From: Cordia subcordata
Taxonomy: Eukaryota; Streptophyta; Magnoliopsida; Boraginales; Cordiaceae
Direction: 5' to 3'
DNA: 64,000 nt
Assembly: GCA_028554755.1 (NCBI GenBank)
Contig: JAPTOF010000019.1
Span: 5,590,001-5,654,000, forward strand
Under the pieces are notes generated by a model that made no database searches, was not told where the DNA came from, and saw only the letters and a program-made list of their open reading frames with translations. Position numbers and translations under genes: made by a program. This document shows, one piece after another, positions 10,535 through 22,381 of the stretch. Positions within the stretch are counted from its first letter, which is position 1; each line of letters opens with the position of its first letter.

Positions 10535-13500
10535 TCAAAGTGCAGGGTTAAGGGCACGTTCAATCTCCTCCAGTGATCGACCCTTTGTTTCTACAACGTT
10601 ACCGAGTATGTACAAGACTGCAAGCACACATACAGATGCAAATCCCAGGTACACCGTGCTGATCCCGAACTTATTTACAACGCTCAGAAAGTATAGGCCG
10701 ATGACAAAATTCGATATCTGTTAAAGCAAAGAAGATCAAGTTGTATTCAAATGTATACTAGTAAACTATTCGAATGAAATTGAATTCTACACTTGGAAGT
10801 GCTTCGAGTTGTGCCATAACTATCGAGTCCCAGTGGTGGCAAGATGCATCGCACAAACGGAGAGCATTAAGGCAATCTATTCTGCAGGTGAAAGGTTTGG
10901 TGTGATTTTGTGACATTATGGTTTTTCTTTGACAACGAGATATTATTATCTCCAGCCAAAAATTATTTCGACACATCATTTCTCATAAAATAATAACAAT
11001 CCTGCAAAGAGTAGGGAGTAATTATATCCTCTAGGGTGTCGGGTTGAACATGAAACCATTGACTTGGAGAGGCAGAAGGGATAAGGAAGAAATTATGGGT
11101 ACAAAAAAATTAGTGGTGGTTAACACCAAAGCATGCAAAGTTATACTTACCCAATGCATGCCCAAGGACAGGGCCACTGCTTTTGCTCTAATCCTGGAGG
11201 CGAAAATCTCTGGGAGCAGAAGAGCAGGCACAGGACCAGCACCAAGTGAAAAGGACAACACATAACTGCATAAACAGGTATTTAGTGAATACTCCACGTA
11301 TAACAAGAACCAGAACAATGATCTTGAGAAGATAAGCAAGTTATTCTAAAAACCAAAAGTTCACACTTACAGTACGGTGCCAATGACAGCAAGTGTGCCA
11401 GAATATGGTGCCAGCACTTTCCATGAAAATGATAAAGAAAGAAGCAACATGGAAGCAGCCTTGAAAAGAAGATCAGAACATTAGATGGACCAGTAAGGTC
11501 AAGAGATCCATTGAAGTACAAAATATAGAAAATGTCAACGTAACTGGTACAAACAAAGGACTATAAACTTTGCATCTCAATTATGTGCATTAAGAAGCAA
11601 AAGCCGGTTATGAAGCGAACTGAATCTGTGGAATTGAAACCTAAGTCCTACAAACCAGATCTAGTAGAGTCTATACAAAATCAAGCAAAATGATAAGTCA
11701 ACAGAGCTAACCATGTGGATCAGGACTTCTATGGCAGCGACAATTAACAATTAGTGCTTAGGAGCATGATTTTGATTATCATCTACTACAAAGTTTTAGT
11801 GTTACCACTCCCCAGTAAGCCTACAAATTTAGCTAAAAATGATGTAATTGGTAAAAATAAGATGACAATCTTATTTTTCATTTCATTATGTAACTATACT
11901 GAGACTGGAAAATCCAGACAGTATAACTTCTAATCATCTTTTGCAGCCAAAAGCCAGAAGCTCCTTCTGCAACAAGTAGAGTAGGCCCAATACAGTTTCA
12001 TGTGCATCTTCAACCACATAAAATTCAAATGAGAGTTTTACTAACTGTTCACTAAAAATATAGAATTTGTCTCAAATATTTCTATGTTCTATCCTGAAGC
12101 TTAGACAAAAATTTAGTTTTCAAGTAATTACAGATTTTCAGATATAGCATACCATTCCAGCAAAGCTTATAAGCAGAAGACTTTTCCTTCCTTGCTTGTC
12201 CATCAAAGAGGATGCCACAGTAGTTCCTTTAAGAAAATTGATCATCGAAGTCAGATAGATACACTTACACTTGCTATATCACTGAAAGCCTCAAAGACAA
12301 GAAACTAACCAAACACATTAGATGCCCCGACCAGAGCACTGGCTGCAACATCAGACGTAATTCCAGCACTGCGGAATACTGAAGTAGAATAGTACACTAC
12401 AGCATTTATTCCGGCTAACTGCTGGAACAAGAACAATGCAGCGCCCACACTTACAACTGCAAAAAGAAATTTCATGACTACAATATATCTTGTAACAACG
12501 CTAGCAAATACCGAGTATGTGGTCAGACGGATATACACAGTTATTAATAGGCTAACACAGAAAAGCTGCATCAGATCCCATCAATTTGTAAGGTCTAGAT
12601 TCGCGGATCTGTCAGCATTTACATAAATTGTGTAATGCTAAGCAAAGTGTGGATTGACAGAAGTCCTACTGCATGGCAAAGAGATGCAACTTTGAAAAAA
12701 GAGTTGATATATACTCTTCAGGGAAGTCGAATACGTACATCTGATTACCTACTCAGGAATAAAAACTCATCATACAATACAGACATTTCTTGTGTAGAAG
12801 TTATGCTTTGCGTTGTGTGCATATAATCTTTATATAGATATGCAATCGAATTTCAAATAATTGGTGGTCTTCATGACTAGAAGCAAGTGTTTTGGTAATG
12901 CCAGGTATATCCATTGTTGTTTTAACTTCATCATCAACATGCAGCACGAGCATCTAGTTTGCTTCGATCCAACAGTACAGTAAATTATTTTACCTTTCCA
13001 GTAACGGCTACTAAAAAGATCAAACCATCCAGCTTCCTGTTCAGAGGTACCTTGAGCTGCTGCCTTTAGATCATTTATAACCTCTGGAACTCGCTCCTTT
13101 CCATACAGCTTTTGTATAGACATTTCGGCTTGAGAAATTTTCCCTTGCTGCAACATAAAGAAGTTCAACTTGGCCATATAAGCAGCAAGCTAATAAACTT
13201 GCGAGCTGCGACAAAAACACACTCAACTTCAACTAAGAGATTGAGCATGCAATAATTCATGCAGAAAACTTGAGAAAATTCTTGAGTAAACGAGCTCGTT
13301 TTGACACCTGGAAAAGCCACCGAGGACTTTCTGGACAAAATGCCATTCCAAGTGCCAATAAGACAGAAGGAACAAGCGCAATGCCAAACATTGTTCGCCA
13401 CCTAAGAAAAACAAAATGAACAGATGCAGAGTGATTGAAGTAGTAGGAGAAGCATTTGACAAAAAAAAAATGATTTGCACTCTTTTCATAATCAGAAGAA

Positions 13501-16472
13501 GATGTTAATAAGGAAACCCAATATGCATCAGGAACCCCACAAATTGTCTTCTCTCAGTTACTGATCTGACATTACTTGATTATGAAAAAGATCTAGATTC
13601 TTATTTCATCTCTCAAACCAAACTGAAATTAGTCATTGACGGGTGATGTTCCAAAAAGAAATTGCAGTCACAAACTTGACTCCTCAAGGTCATTTACCAA
13701 CCAGCTTGAGCAACATACTGCTCAAATTGAGTCAAATTACAAGTCAAAATAAGTAAAGCAATCATATAATGAAATCTTAGAAGCAAATTTATTAAAGCAC
13801 CATCAAGACCGAGTAGAAGTAATCCAATTACCACAAAGGATTCCCTGCTAAAGGCAATCCAGCCACCAACGCTGCAAGAATCCCGATACATATGAACAGC
13901 TGGTTGACAGATCCAAGCGTGCCACGAATTTCAGTTGGAGAGATCTATCCATCAGAAGGTGTATCAGGTGGACAGTACAACCATATAGGAGAAAAACAGT
14001 ACCAAAAGAATGAAGGTTAGACCTCAGATATGTAAAGCGGAACAATAGCAGACGAGATGCCAATTCCTATACCAGCAAGTAAACGGCCAATTATCATTGT
14101 CTCCACACTCTGGGCTGTCGTACTGAGAAAAATAGTTTTTTTTTAACCATCCTGTATACTCAAAAGTTACTACAATGGGGAATGACATCTTTGTAATAGC
14201 GAAAGAGCAAACCAAAGAAATGCTCCAACTGCCAGTGGGATTGCATCCAATATAAATGTCTTTGTCCGCCCAAATTTATCAGCTAAAGTTCCCCCAGTAA
14301 ATGAACCCACAGTGGCACCAGCAAGAAGTGTACTCACAACCCACCCTACTCAAAGAAGGACCATAGGATAAGTCATCCTATAATGAGTTAACAGAGCATG
14401 ACTAACTTATAAAAAGAATGAGTTGTTTAGTAAAAGAAAGAAAATATAACTTCTAAAAGCCAATTAACATAATTTCAGACATTATGAACCAGGCATTGCT
14501 GAGGCATGACCTACTCTGACAAATATTAAGATGCTTTATCTATTAAAAAACAGTGAAACACCAATCCAGACTTACCTTGCATCACAGTGTTCTCAACAAT
14601 CCCAAGATCCTTGGCTAGGTACTCGAGAGCACCATTCACAACCCTGAGCATGTACATGTTAGTAGAAACTCAAAGTAAACATCACATTATGTAAACTGAT
14701 AGCAAGTTAACAGCCTGCAGCAATTGTCAAAAGCAAAATCAGAAAGTTACCTGACTGCATGATTATCCTAATCTAACTGGCATAGCATGCCAAGAGTAAA
14801 ACTCATTGCATAACACATATAAATCAAAAAGGAATTTGAAGCAAAACATGCAACTGATTTGTACCATACCCTAAATGATATCCAAATAGAATGGCTCCCA
14901 AACATGCGACACCAACATAAGGCAACACCGTTCCTGATGATTTTCTTTCAACTTTGAGAGGTACAACATCCTCAATATCTCCTTCTGATAATTGTTGAAA
15001 CAGATGCTAACAGTTAGAAGATAGAAAATAATTCTTTGATAATTTAGAGTCCAAAAGCCATATGATCAAAGCACTATCAAGTTGAAGGAGGAAAACTCAA
15101 TGGAAAAACCAAGAAGCACCTATGCATCTGCAAACCACTAAGTACACCTCAGAATTGATGTAGTTTTAATATATCATCATCACAATTCAATGTATCACAA
15201 ACTTAAAAGAGGATTTCATTATTATGTATGAAAAATACCCAAAGAAGGATCTGGAAGTTACAATTAAAAATGTAAAGCATTACCACCAAACAGAAACTCT
15301 TCTTTTCGAAAGTGCAACTCCTCATAATAAACCAATAGCAGAAATTTTTAGCAGCATTGGCTGTAATGCCAGCACCATAAAATAAGCAACCAGCGCCTCA
15401 CGATCCGAGGTCAAAACACCAAGTGGCCAATTTCCTAGCAGATCTCCCGCAAAATTGTAATACAGTTAGACTAACTGATCTAAGACACTTTCTGTTCCAA
15501 AAACACTGATCTAATCTCAACCTAGAAAACACAGATCTGGAACAATTCAGTATGCTCCCAAAAATACAGCAGCGAGCTCTCAGAACATCCGAGAAGCTGC
15601 AAACACTGCAAATAATCAGTCACGGTTTACCAGACTAATTTAAGTCCGATGGACATCACCTTCATCTAAACATTCCCCTAAGCTACAAATACCACCATCA
15701 TAACTAAATACTTAAGGGCTCGTTTGGATTGGCTTTTTTAAGAAGCGTTTTTTAAACAGCTTTTGAAAAACAGTTTTTTTTTTTAGAAGCTGAAGATTCT
15801 GACTCCTATTTGAACTTTTTAAAGAGTTCCAGTTTTTTTAAAAACCAAATCAAATAGTTATCGCAAATTTAATGTAACTTTTTTTAGGAAAAAAAGTATT
15901 TTTTTCCTGGAAAAAAAAAAAAGTCAATCCAAACAAGCCCCAAATACGAAAGAGAAGTAACAAGAGTTCCTCAAATCACCTGAGTATGAAGTAATTCAAA
16001 CATTTCAATCTCCATACTAAATTAAGGCTATTAACACAAAGCAATTCACAGTGGAAAAGACTGTTTTCCACCTGAATAATTGAATTTTGCTTCTCAAAGG
16101 TAATATAGCATCCAATTTACAATTTGAATCATTTATTTTGAAAGGAAACAGCACATCCTGCCATAATAAGTACAAATACAGCAATCAGAAAAGCAAAAAG
16201 GAAAAAGACAAGTCGTGCGGACCAGAAGCGCGAGCTCTGACTGATCTAGCTTTGGCGGATGATCTGAACACGCTTTCAACGCTCGCTCTCGCATGGCCGA
16301 GCTCAGCTCCCATTGAAATCGAAGCGAAGCAATTAGTTGACCTTTCTACCATGCGAAGATTGCTTGAGGCTGAATCTCTCCTATGCTTCAAGTCACCAAA
16401 ACCTAATAAAACGCTTCGCTTCTCATTGTCAAATCCTACAGTTTTGGCTGTGACTCTGTATGACGCTTGCAT
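10535..16472 (-). CDS. Plastidic glucose transporter (pGlcT), 13 coding exons
   Basis: Sugar-porter MFS carrier of the inner plastid envelope that exports glucose from starch breakdown. Exons (minus strand, 5' to 3'): 16223-16472, 14870-14984, 14576-14643, 14213-14345, 14023-14122, 13832-13944, 13308-13401, 12994-13147, 12310-12456, 12153-12226, 11371-11459, 11151-11265, 10535-10717. All phases agree and the sum is 1635 nt: 544 residues, equal to the family norm. Exon 1 is a Ser/Ala/Arg-rich transit peptide (about 83 residues). Sugar-porter signatures follow: ADKFGRTKT, GRLLAGIGIGISS, ISEISPTEIRG, PESPRWLF, QQLAGINAVVYYSTSVFRS, GPVPALLLPEIFASRIRAKA and VETKGRSLEEIERAL. Start is the ATG at 16472, just inside an in-frame GTG. 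The first donor (GTCCGC) is weak. A pyrimidine-rich acceptor just upstream of the ATG suggests a 5' UTR intron. Membership in the plastidic rather than plasma-membrane clade rests on the transit peptide and near colinearity with Arabidopsis pGlcT. Confidence 0.95.
15716..15940. mobile_element. MITE of the GTTTGGATTGRCTTTTTT family (in pGlcT intron 1)
   Basis: Left end GGGCTCGTTTGGATTGGCTT, right end the reverse complement of GGGCTTGTTTGGATTGACTT. The interior is T-rich on the left arm and A-rich on the right, so the whole element can fold on itself. It lies in intron 1 of the glucose transporter gene. The flanks read TAA and CAA, so an old 3-bp duplication is possible but not proven. Confidence 0.75.
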
Positions 16473-16862
16473 TTTCACGCAAGTAGTCTTCCAACTGCCA
16501 AAAAAAAATTACAAAAAAGTCAACAAGCAATAAATAACAATCGTACTCAAAACGAGCAATACATTTTCCAGAAACGCAAATTAGAGTTATTATTCTTCAT
16601 CACTAATATTGCAAATTAATTATTTAGAGTGATCATTATTCATTGCTATTTACTAGTATTTCAACGTAATTATTACGCAATAAATTCAGAAAAAATAAAT
16701 AAAAATTGAGAAAAAATAGAGTTTATTTCTGATAAAAATAAATAAATTAAAAGATACTACCGAGAGAATGATCGGGATGGACGTGAAAGTTACGCACAAT
16801 TCGAAGCTTGTTTTTATAAGGTTTTTTCTTCTTCTTTTTTCCTTTGTTTCTTTAGATTATAT

Positions 16863-16903
<41 letters not shown>

Positions 16904-18615
16904 CTGCCAGTACAGTAGTTTAGTGTGTGTGTGAGTGTGTGGTTGTAGAGTAAAAGTTGGCAGAGCTTTGGAGGGTCCGCTGAATGGCGATGAATATTGG
17001 ATTTTGTTCCCCAAAATAAAGCATTAAAAAATAATAATAATAAAAATAGGAGAAGACTGTTTAGCTGCTCACTACTAACCGACCCAACAAGTTGGTGGAG
17101 AATTCAACTTCATTTCTGTTATTTTCTATCGTTTTTTACTCGTCTTTTATATTCTGCGCAAAAGAACAGTTACCATTGTGGAGTATGAGTCAGATTATTT
17201 CTTTTTATCAAAAAGAAAATATAGTTACCAAATAAATTTAATATGACTATGTTTGAACTTTTTTTGGTAATAAAAATAATTAAATATGCATTTTTTTTAA
17301 GGCTCGATTACCCACTTATAAAATTTCGGATACACGCCCTTAAACTAAGTGCACAGTATAGGGAAGAGTACTCATCCTCAATCTATGATAAAAGAGTAAA
17401 TTCTAATATAAGTAATGAATCGATCCATATCTAATTCTTATCGCTAAAATATTTTTGAAAATATCAAATATGTAATGTTATTTAATCCACGAAGTACTAG
17501 TGGTAAACAGTAAAAAAAGAGGTGGGGTCCATGGGTGGATTTTTGATGGGGTTAGAGTTGGATTTTGGGATTAGATTTGGTTGCGTGGAAGATGTCGCAG
17601 GCAGGCGCACGTGACGCGAATTACTTGTGCTGATCGGTGGGCGCGAGGGGGCGGCCACCTGCAGCTTGCGGATGTTGTGCAGAACGCTCTGAACGCGTGA
17701 TTTTGCTCTTAAATTCTAATTAAGGGTGAAATTTATAATTCTTTGACAGCTAAATTTGTAAAATAATTTAAAGAATAAAAATATTTTTATAAATTATAAT
17801 AACACAATATTATCCTTTTCTAAATAAGCTTTTTTTTTGCAGTATTAGTCTTTCTTAAAAAACAAAAATATTCTTATAAATTATAACACGATACAATAAC
17901 CAAATAACAAGAAAAGTCACACTACAACAAAGTACTCTTGACCTAGACAATAATAGGTAAATATGATGGCTGTATATGACAAATCTAATATCATTTAAAT
18001 AAACTTAAGGGTATTTAAATAAAGTTAATATGTTAATCCAATTTTACGTGTGTTGCAAATATAATTCAAATTTACAAATCTTAGAATTAAATTATAAGTG
18101 TTTTACAATTCCAAATAATAGTATTCATTTTAAAATATGAATCTTTGCAAAATTCTTTTATAATGAAATGAATTCCATGGCACAAGTGTTTCCAAACTAG
18201 AGTTTAGTTTTTACGAGTTTGAAACTCATTATCATCCATTTAAGAACATTAAAATTGTGCACGTGCAATGCTAATAAAAATAAAATTCTGACCAGACGTA
18301 ATTATATCCTCAAAAACAGAAACAAATTTCGGTTTCGTCGAGCCTCCTTTTACTGTCAAAACTAATTATAGGGACAATGCAAACTCATGTGGCCTTTTTA
18401 TGGAATATAATCTTATTCGCCATTACCATTTAATTAAAAGTAATCAAAGCACAAAGATATTGTCCAGGATAATGAACAAAGTCAAACACATTATAAAAGT
18501 GTGAAAGTTCAAAGCCCGAATGATATAAATTGATAATAAAACATACATCTCACCCCCACAAGAAGGTCTTAAAGGTGGATTTGCATTGGGTTGTTACAGC
18601 TTTGTTGGCTTTTCT
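16473..18615. other. Upstream region of pGlcT and of the defensin-like gene
   Basis: A divergent intergenic region. It contains the likely 5' UTR and promoter of the glucose transporter, an (AAT)n tract, and a short GC-rich block near 17530-17700 with a CACGTG G-box core at about 17610. No coding frame is supported; the open frame on the plus strand at 16087-16533 is a shadow of exon 1. Confidence 0.5.
16862..16901. repeat. (AAT)n microsatellite upstream of pGlcT
   Basis: About 13 uninterrupted TAA/AAT units. It lies in the 5' flank or 5' UTR region of the glucose transporter gene. Confidence 0.95.
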
Positions 18616-19007
18616 ATGAAGAGCTTTTTTGTTCTTTTCCTCATTCTCGTGCTTATCAACTTCATTTCATATGGTAATTTTCACATCATGACCTTTCGAT
18701 GGATGATTTGAAAGCAAAGTGTCTCATCCAGACTTCTACATCGACTTTGATCTGTTTATAACACTATAACGATGTCGTAAAATATAATGATGTTAATCTC
18801 TTAATTTTGCAAAAAATGTAACGTTGTTTTTTTTTCTTCTTGGATATATTTTCAGGTTCGCTAGAAGACATCCGCAAGTGCCTTAATGGACCTTTCAATC
18901 TATCACAATGCTCCAAGTTAGAATGCGTGAAGGTTTGCGTAGACAATGGCCCTGGATTTATAAATGGTGGCTGTGTTGATGAGCACAATTGTTGTTGTCA
19001 ATTCTGA
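18616..19007 (+). CDS. Defensin-like secreted cysteine-rich peptide (DEFL), two exons
   Basis: Small gene in the standard plant defensin-like layout: exon 1 (18616-18673) codes for the signal peptide and exon 2 (18856-19007) for the mature peptide, with a phase-1 GT-AG intron (GGTAATTTTC donor, TATTTTCAG acceptor). The product is 69 residues. Residues 1-20 are a hydrophobic signal (MKSFFVLFLILVLIN...). The mature part has eight cysteines, in order a KC, an SQC, a CVKVC pair, a GGC and a terminal CCC, fitting a CS-alpha-beta fold with a CxxxC and a CxC pair. Such peptides serve in antimicrobial defence or in reproduction signalling; which applies here cannot be told. A degenerate paralogue lies 0.9 kb downstream in the same orientation, so the pair arose by tandem duplication. 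Confidence 0.82.
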
Positions 19008-19902
19008 ATGGATTGCTTGCACCTAATACTTTCATGGATAATGATCTTTCTGGTTAAATAAATTATAATATCTACTTTTCTTCTCTATATAATAATATTG
19101 AATAAATTATATATTACTCCCTTATAATTTAGACACAATGCATAAAATCTCCTTATAGTATCAAAACTAATTAATTATCCTCCATACTTTTTAAATGTGG
19201 ACATAACCCCCTACCCTTAGGTTTTCATCTAATTTAACAAAAATTACATAAGCTCGCCCTTACTGAGATTTTGTAATTTTTTCGTGAGAAATCAGCATAT
19301 AGTCACTAAGTATATTGAATGAGAATATACTTTAAGCTTTGAACTAGGTTATATTGTCATGATTTTCTGAAAATTAATATTTATATACTCAGCTAGCGAC
19401 AAACTTAAACCATATAACTTTAACCACATAAAAGAAAATACTATTAGTTTAAGATATAAGCATCTCTTAAAATTGTCACTTTAATAATTACCTAAAGCTC
19501 ATCACCTTAATGATTCAAATTGGGTTTGTTTTTATTTTTATTAATTGTAAAGTTTAATAATATCAAAGTAATGGAAACACCGTATAATACCAAAGAGCAG
19601 CAGCAGCCCAAAGAGGAGCCAGCCCAACATGGATCAGATGATGCGTAAAATAGCAAAGCCCAGTTCTAAGAAGGAGCACACGAGTCAAGCATCAGCCAAA
19701 TGAATTGCGTGAATTGCTAGTTCTGAGGAAGCTGTTGCAACCAGAATATTACAGCAATAGAAAGAGTGTGAAGCAAACACTATATAATATGGTGTAATTG
19801 AGCTAGTATAGCCTATCAGATACGAACTTCTCTTTTCCTCTCTACTCGCGTCATCTTAATAGCAACAGTTTGCATTTGGTCGTTACAGTTTTTGGCTTTT
19901 CA
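19008..19902. other. Spacer between the two defensin-like copies
   Basis: AT-rich up to about 19560, then a block of more balanced composition (about 19590-19850) that forms the upstream region of the pseudogene and has no counterpart that I can see upstream of the intact gene. No coding frame supported. Confidence 0.5.
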
Positions 19903-20405
19903 ACGAAGAGCTTTCATGTTCTTCTCCTCATCTTTGTGCTTATCAACTCCATTTCATATGGTAATCTTAACATCATCATCTTTAAGATTATCCGAAATTA
20001 AGCAAAGTGTTTCATATATTTAAGCTTTTACGTCAACTTTGATCCTGTCATAACATTATAATAATATCATAATAGTCTGGTTATAGAAATGTAACGTGTT
20101 TTTCCTTGTTGGATGTATGGTTAGGTTCACAAGAAGACATTCGTACGTGCCTCACTGGACCTTTCCATCTATCACAATGCTGCAAGATGGTGTTTGGCTT
20201 TGTTTATTTGGTGCTTATAAGCACCTAAATAGTAAAAAGTATGTGAGAAGGTATTTTTTTCTAGTTGCTTATAAGCACCCAAAATAAGCAAAGCCAAACG
20301 CCCTCCAAGTTAAAATGCGTGAATTTTTGCTTAGACAATGGCCCTGGATTTTGGATAAATGGTGGCTGTACTGATGATCAGCACAATTGTTGTTGTCGAT
20401 TCTGA
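19903..20405 (+). pseudogene. Defensin-like pseudogene: start codon lost, exon 2 split by a MITE
   Basis: Clear tandem paralogue of the gene at 18616-19007. Exon 1 (19903-19960) has exactly the same length (58 nt) and nearly the same sequence, but the position of the start codon reads ACG. The splice donor GTAATC and the acceptor TTAG are kept. Exon 2 begins at 20125 and reads through three of the expected cysteine positions before a 120-bp MITE (20186-20305) interrupts it; the remainder (20306-20405), with the GGC and terminal CCC cysteines, continues to a TGA at the expected place. Two independent lesions make expression of a normal peptide very unlikely. One cysteine more than in the intact copy is visible before the insertion (QCC). 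Confidence 0.88.
20186..20305. mobile_element. 120-bp MITE inside DEFL exon, TSD CAA
   Basis: Same family as the element at 1301-1419: left end GATGGTGTTTGGCTTTGTTT, right end the reverse complement of GAGGGCGTTTGGCTTTGCTT, with internal GTGCTTATAAGCACC and GCTTATAAGCACCC palindromes. CAA flanks both ends (20183-20185 and 20306-20308). The intact paralogue has the uninterrupted empty site, which confirms the borders. Confidence 0.93.
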
Positions 20406-21472
20406 AAGGATTGATTGCACTTAATTGCGTCATGGATAATATGTAATCTTTGCTTTTGAGTTACGATATTCTCAAATTACATTGAATTTGAAATTAATTT
20501 ATATCAGATCGAAAATAATATATAATATTTACAGCTAAATAAATCCATTTTTCTTCTTTATATAATTTTGGATATAGTTGGTCGAAGTTTTCAGAGAGGA
20601 CCAAAAGAAAAAGAAAAGAAACATTGTGTACGTTGAGCACGAACCAGCTCAATGACATTGGAAGAAAAACAAAGTTGTCCTATAAAATGTAAGATATCTT
20701 ATCAAAATATATATAGTTATTAGACATTCATGCATGTATAAATTTTTAAAACAGGAACGAAATTATTTTTCATAGACGATATCGTAAAATTCACATATTT
20801 TAAAGAAAAACTAAGATCAGTGGGGGATGCAACACCACATCCCAATGAACGCTTCTCGCTTGCAACCAAAATTACAGAAAAAGTATTCTCTCACATTCTC
20901 GAGAACTTTAGGAGAACATGATTTATAATGTTTTTCAGTTGTGTAATTAAATTTTCGTCATCCGTCGACAAATCATGTATGCCAGATTTGGTTGTCGTCT
21001 GACAAATAGAAGAGAAAACAATTAAAGTAAACCAAATCGAATTTTATCACTTATTATTAAAATCGAGAAAAAACAAAAGAGAGGAAAAAAACGAACAATT
21101 CATATCTTGAGCAATTATAATTATTATAGAATATCTATCATCGTTCCTCCAATGTAAGTGGCCAATTGTCTTGTTATATGTTGAAGAGAATCAGAAATCG
21201 AATAGAAGAAGACATGCATGTGAGAGCCAAAATAGGACAGCACAGAAAAGCAAAATATTGTTTCCTGTGTTTTGGCACTTTTTTAACACCATTCAATGAA
21301 TAATATAGAAACACCTTGGCCCCCATTATCCATTCTTGTTATCTTCTCAATGAAATCTTTGCCATGTTAACTTAATCACATTTTACTTGACCCTAAACAA
21401 ATTATTAAAAGCAAAAAAAGCCACACAAAACAACAAATTAAACTAAATTAATTAGCAAGAATACAATTGATA
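20406..21472. other. Intergenic, no gene seen
   Basis: AT-rich DNA. The part next to 21473 is the 3' flank of the minus-strand gene that follows. No repeat or coding signal I can support. Confidence 0.5.
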
Positions 21473-22288
21473 TCACTTTTTCTTGTTCTTCTCCTTGAAT
21501 ATTGACCCCAAATCAAATAAACTTGCTGTAGGAACGTTTAGGACTGGATTTATCTTAACCCGATTGCAATGTTGCGAACTATAATTCTTCTTCAATGGAG
21601 GTTTCTGATGATGACCAATGGCGGAACCAGATGAAGATTGTGACTGTTTCATAGACGCAACTGAAGAAAAGTGCTTCTGGGAATGCTGCTTATTATTGTG
21701 GCTTAAATTATTATCCTTGGAAAAAGATGATCGCTTAACGCTTGGTGCTGAGCCAGTTGAATTGCTTCTTGATAAAAGTGGCAAAGGGCATAAGCTTCTT
21801 GCGTATCCGCTGCCGCAGTTCAAACTTGTGCTTCTCTTGACCCGCCAAAATGACTTACTGGAATTTTGCTTTTCATCTGATGATGATTCTGAAACCACCC
21901 TTTTGGCTTCGTCTGAGTTTCCATTCTTCAAATGCTTCCCATCAGCCTCACGTGATAATGGCTGCTGACGTCGCAGTGGCCGCGGCGGTGGTGGTTGTGG
22001 TGGTGGTGATAATGGTGGCTCCACGGCCTTTTTCGAAGGAGGCAGCAGCCTTCTCTTGATCTCAATCGGAAGAATTTTCCCGTCGAAGAAAAGCTCATCT
22101 GCTGAAGAAGATTCTTGGTCGAAGCTTTCACGAAAAACACAGAAATCAAAATCAATACTCGATGATGATGAACTTGATCGAATGTATTGCTCAACTGGAA
22201 CTGTGTCCATCTGAGAAAGGTCATGAGAAAATGAAATTCGAGGGCTCATCACCACACTAGAACTTTCAGAACAAAGTTCAATCGCCAT
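21473..22288 (-). CDS. Ser-rich protein resembling membrane-associated kinase regulators (BKI1/MAKR-like)
   Basis: Single-exon gene of 271 residues. I recognise the general type, not the exact orthologue. Features: acidic-aromatic FDFCVF near residue 47 and DELFFDGKILPI at 64-75, which match the conserved N-terminal block of MAKR/BKI1-like proteins; a Pro-rich run at 91-103; a basic Ser-rich segment SKSFWRVKRSTSLNCGSGY and PLPLLSRSNSTGS at 144-180, where family members carry Lys/Arg-Ser motifs that bind the plasma membrane and are phosphorylated; and a C-terminal NPVLNVP...LFDLGSIF followed by a lysine-rich tail. No membrane span or signal peptide. If the assignment holds, it is a cytosolic/plasma-membrane regulator of receptor kinases. 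The start is the first ATG; the 5' UTR contains a GAA repeat. Confidence 0.6.
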   Translation of the reverse strand: MAIELCSESSSVVMSPRISFSHDLSQMDTVPVEQYIRSSSSSSSIDFDFCVFRESFDQESSSADELFFDGKILPIEIKRRLLPPSKKAVEPPLSPPPQPPPPRPLRRQQPLSREADGKHLKNGNSDEAKRVVSESSSDEKQNSSKSFWRVKRSTSLNCGSGYARSLCPLPLLSRSNSTGSAPSVKRSSFSKDNNLSHNNKQHSQKHFSSVASMKQSQSSSGSAIGHHQKPPLKKNYSSQHCNRVKINPVLNVPTASLFDLGSIFKEKNKKK

Positions 22289-22350
22289 GGCTTATGAAGC
22301 TTTCAACAATTTAGCAAACCATTCAAAGGAAACAGTTGGGTTTTAAAGGT

Positions 22351-22381
22351 GAAGAAGAAGAAGAAGAAGAAGAAGAAGAAG
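22351..22381. repeat. (GAA)n microsatellite in 5' UTR region
   Basis: About ten GAA units, 60 bp upstream of the ATG of the minus-strand gene at 22288. On the transcribed strand it is a (TTC)n tract, common in plant 5' UTRs. Confidence 0.9.

Noticed and set aside
16087..16533. Open frame of 148 codons on the plus strand
   Set aside because: Antisense to the transit-peptide exon of pGlcT, whose minus-strand reading fits all exon phases.
21618..22224. Several plus- and minus-strand frames overlapping 21473-22288
   Set aside because: Shadows of the Ser-rich gene; His/Val runs derive from reading the Pro-rich repeat out of frame.
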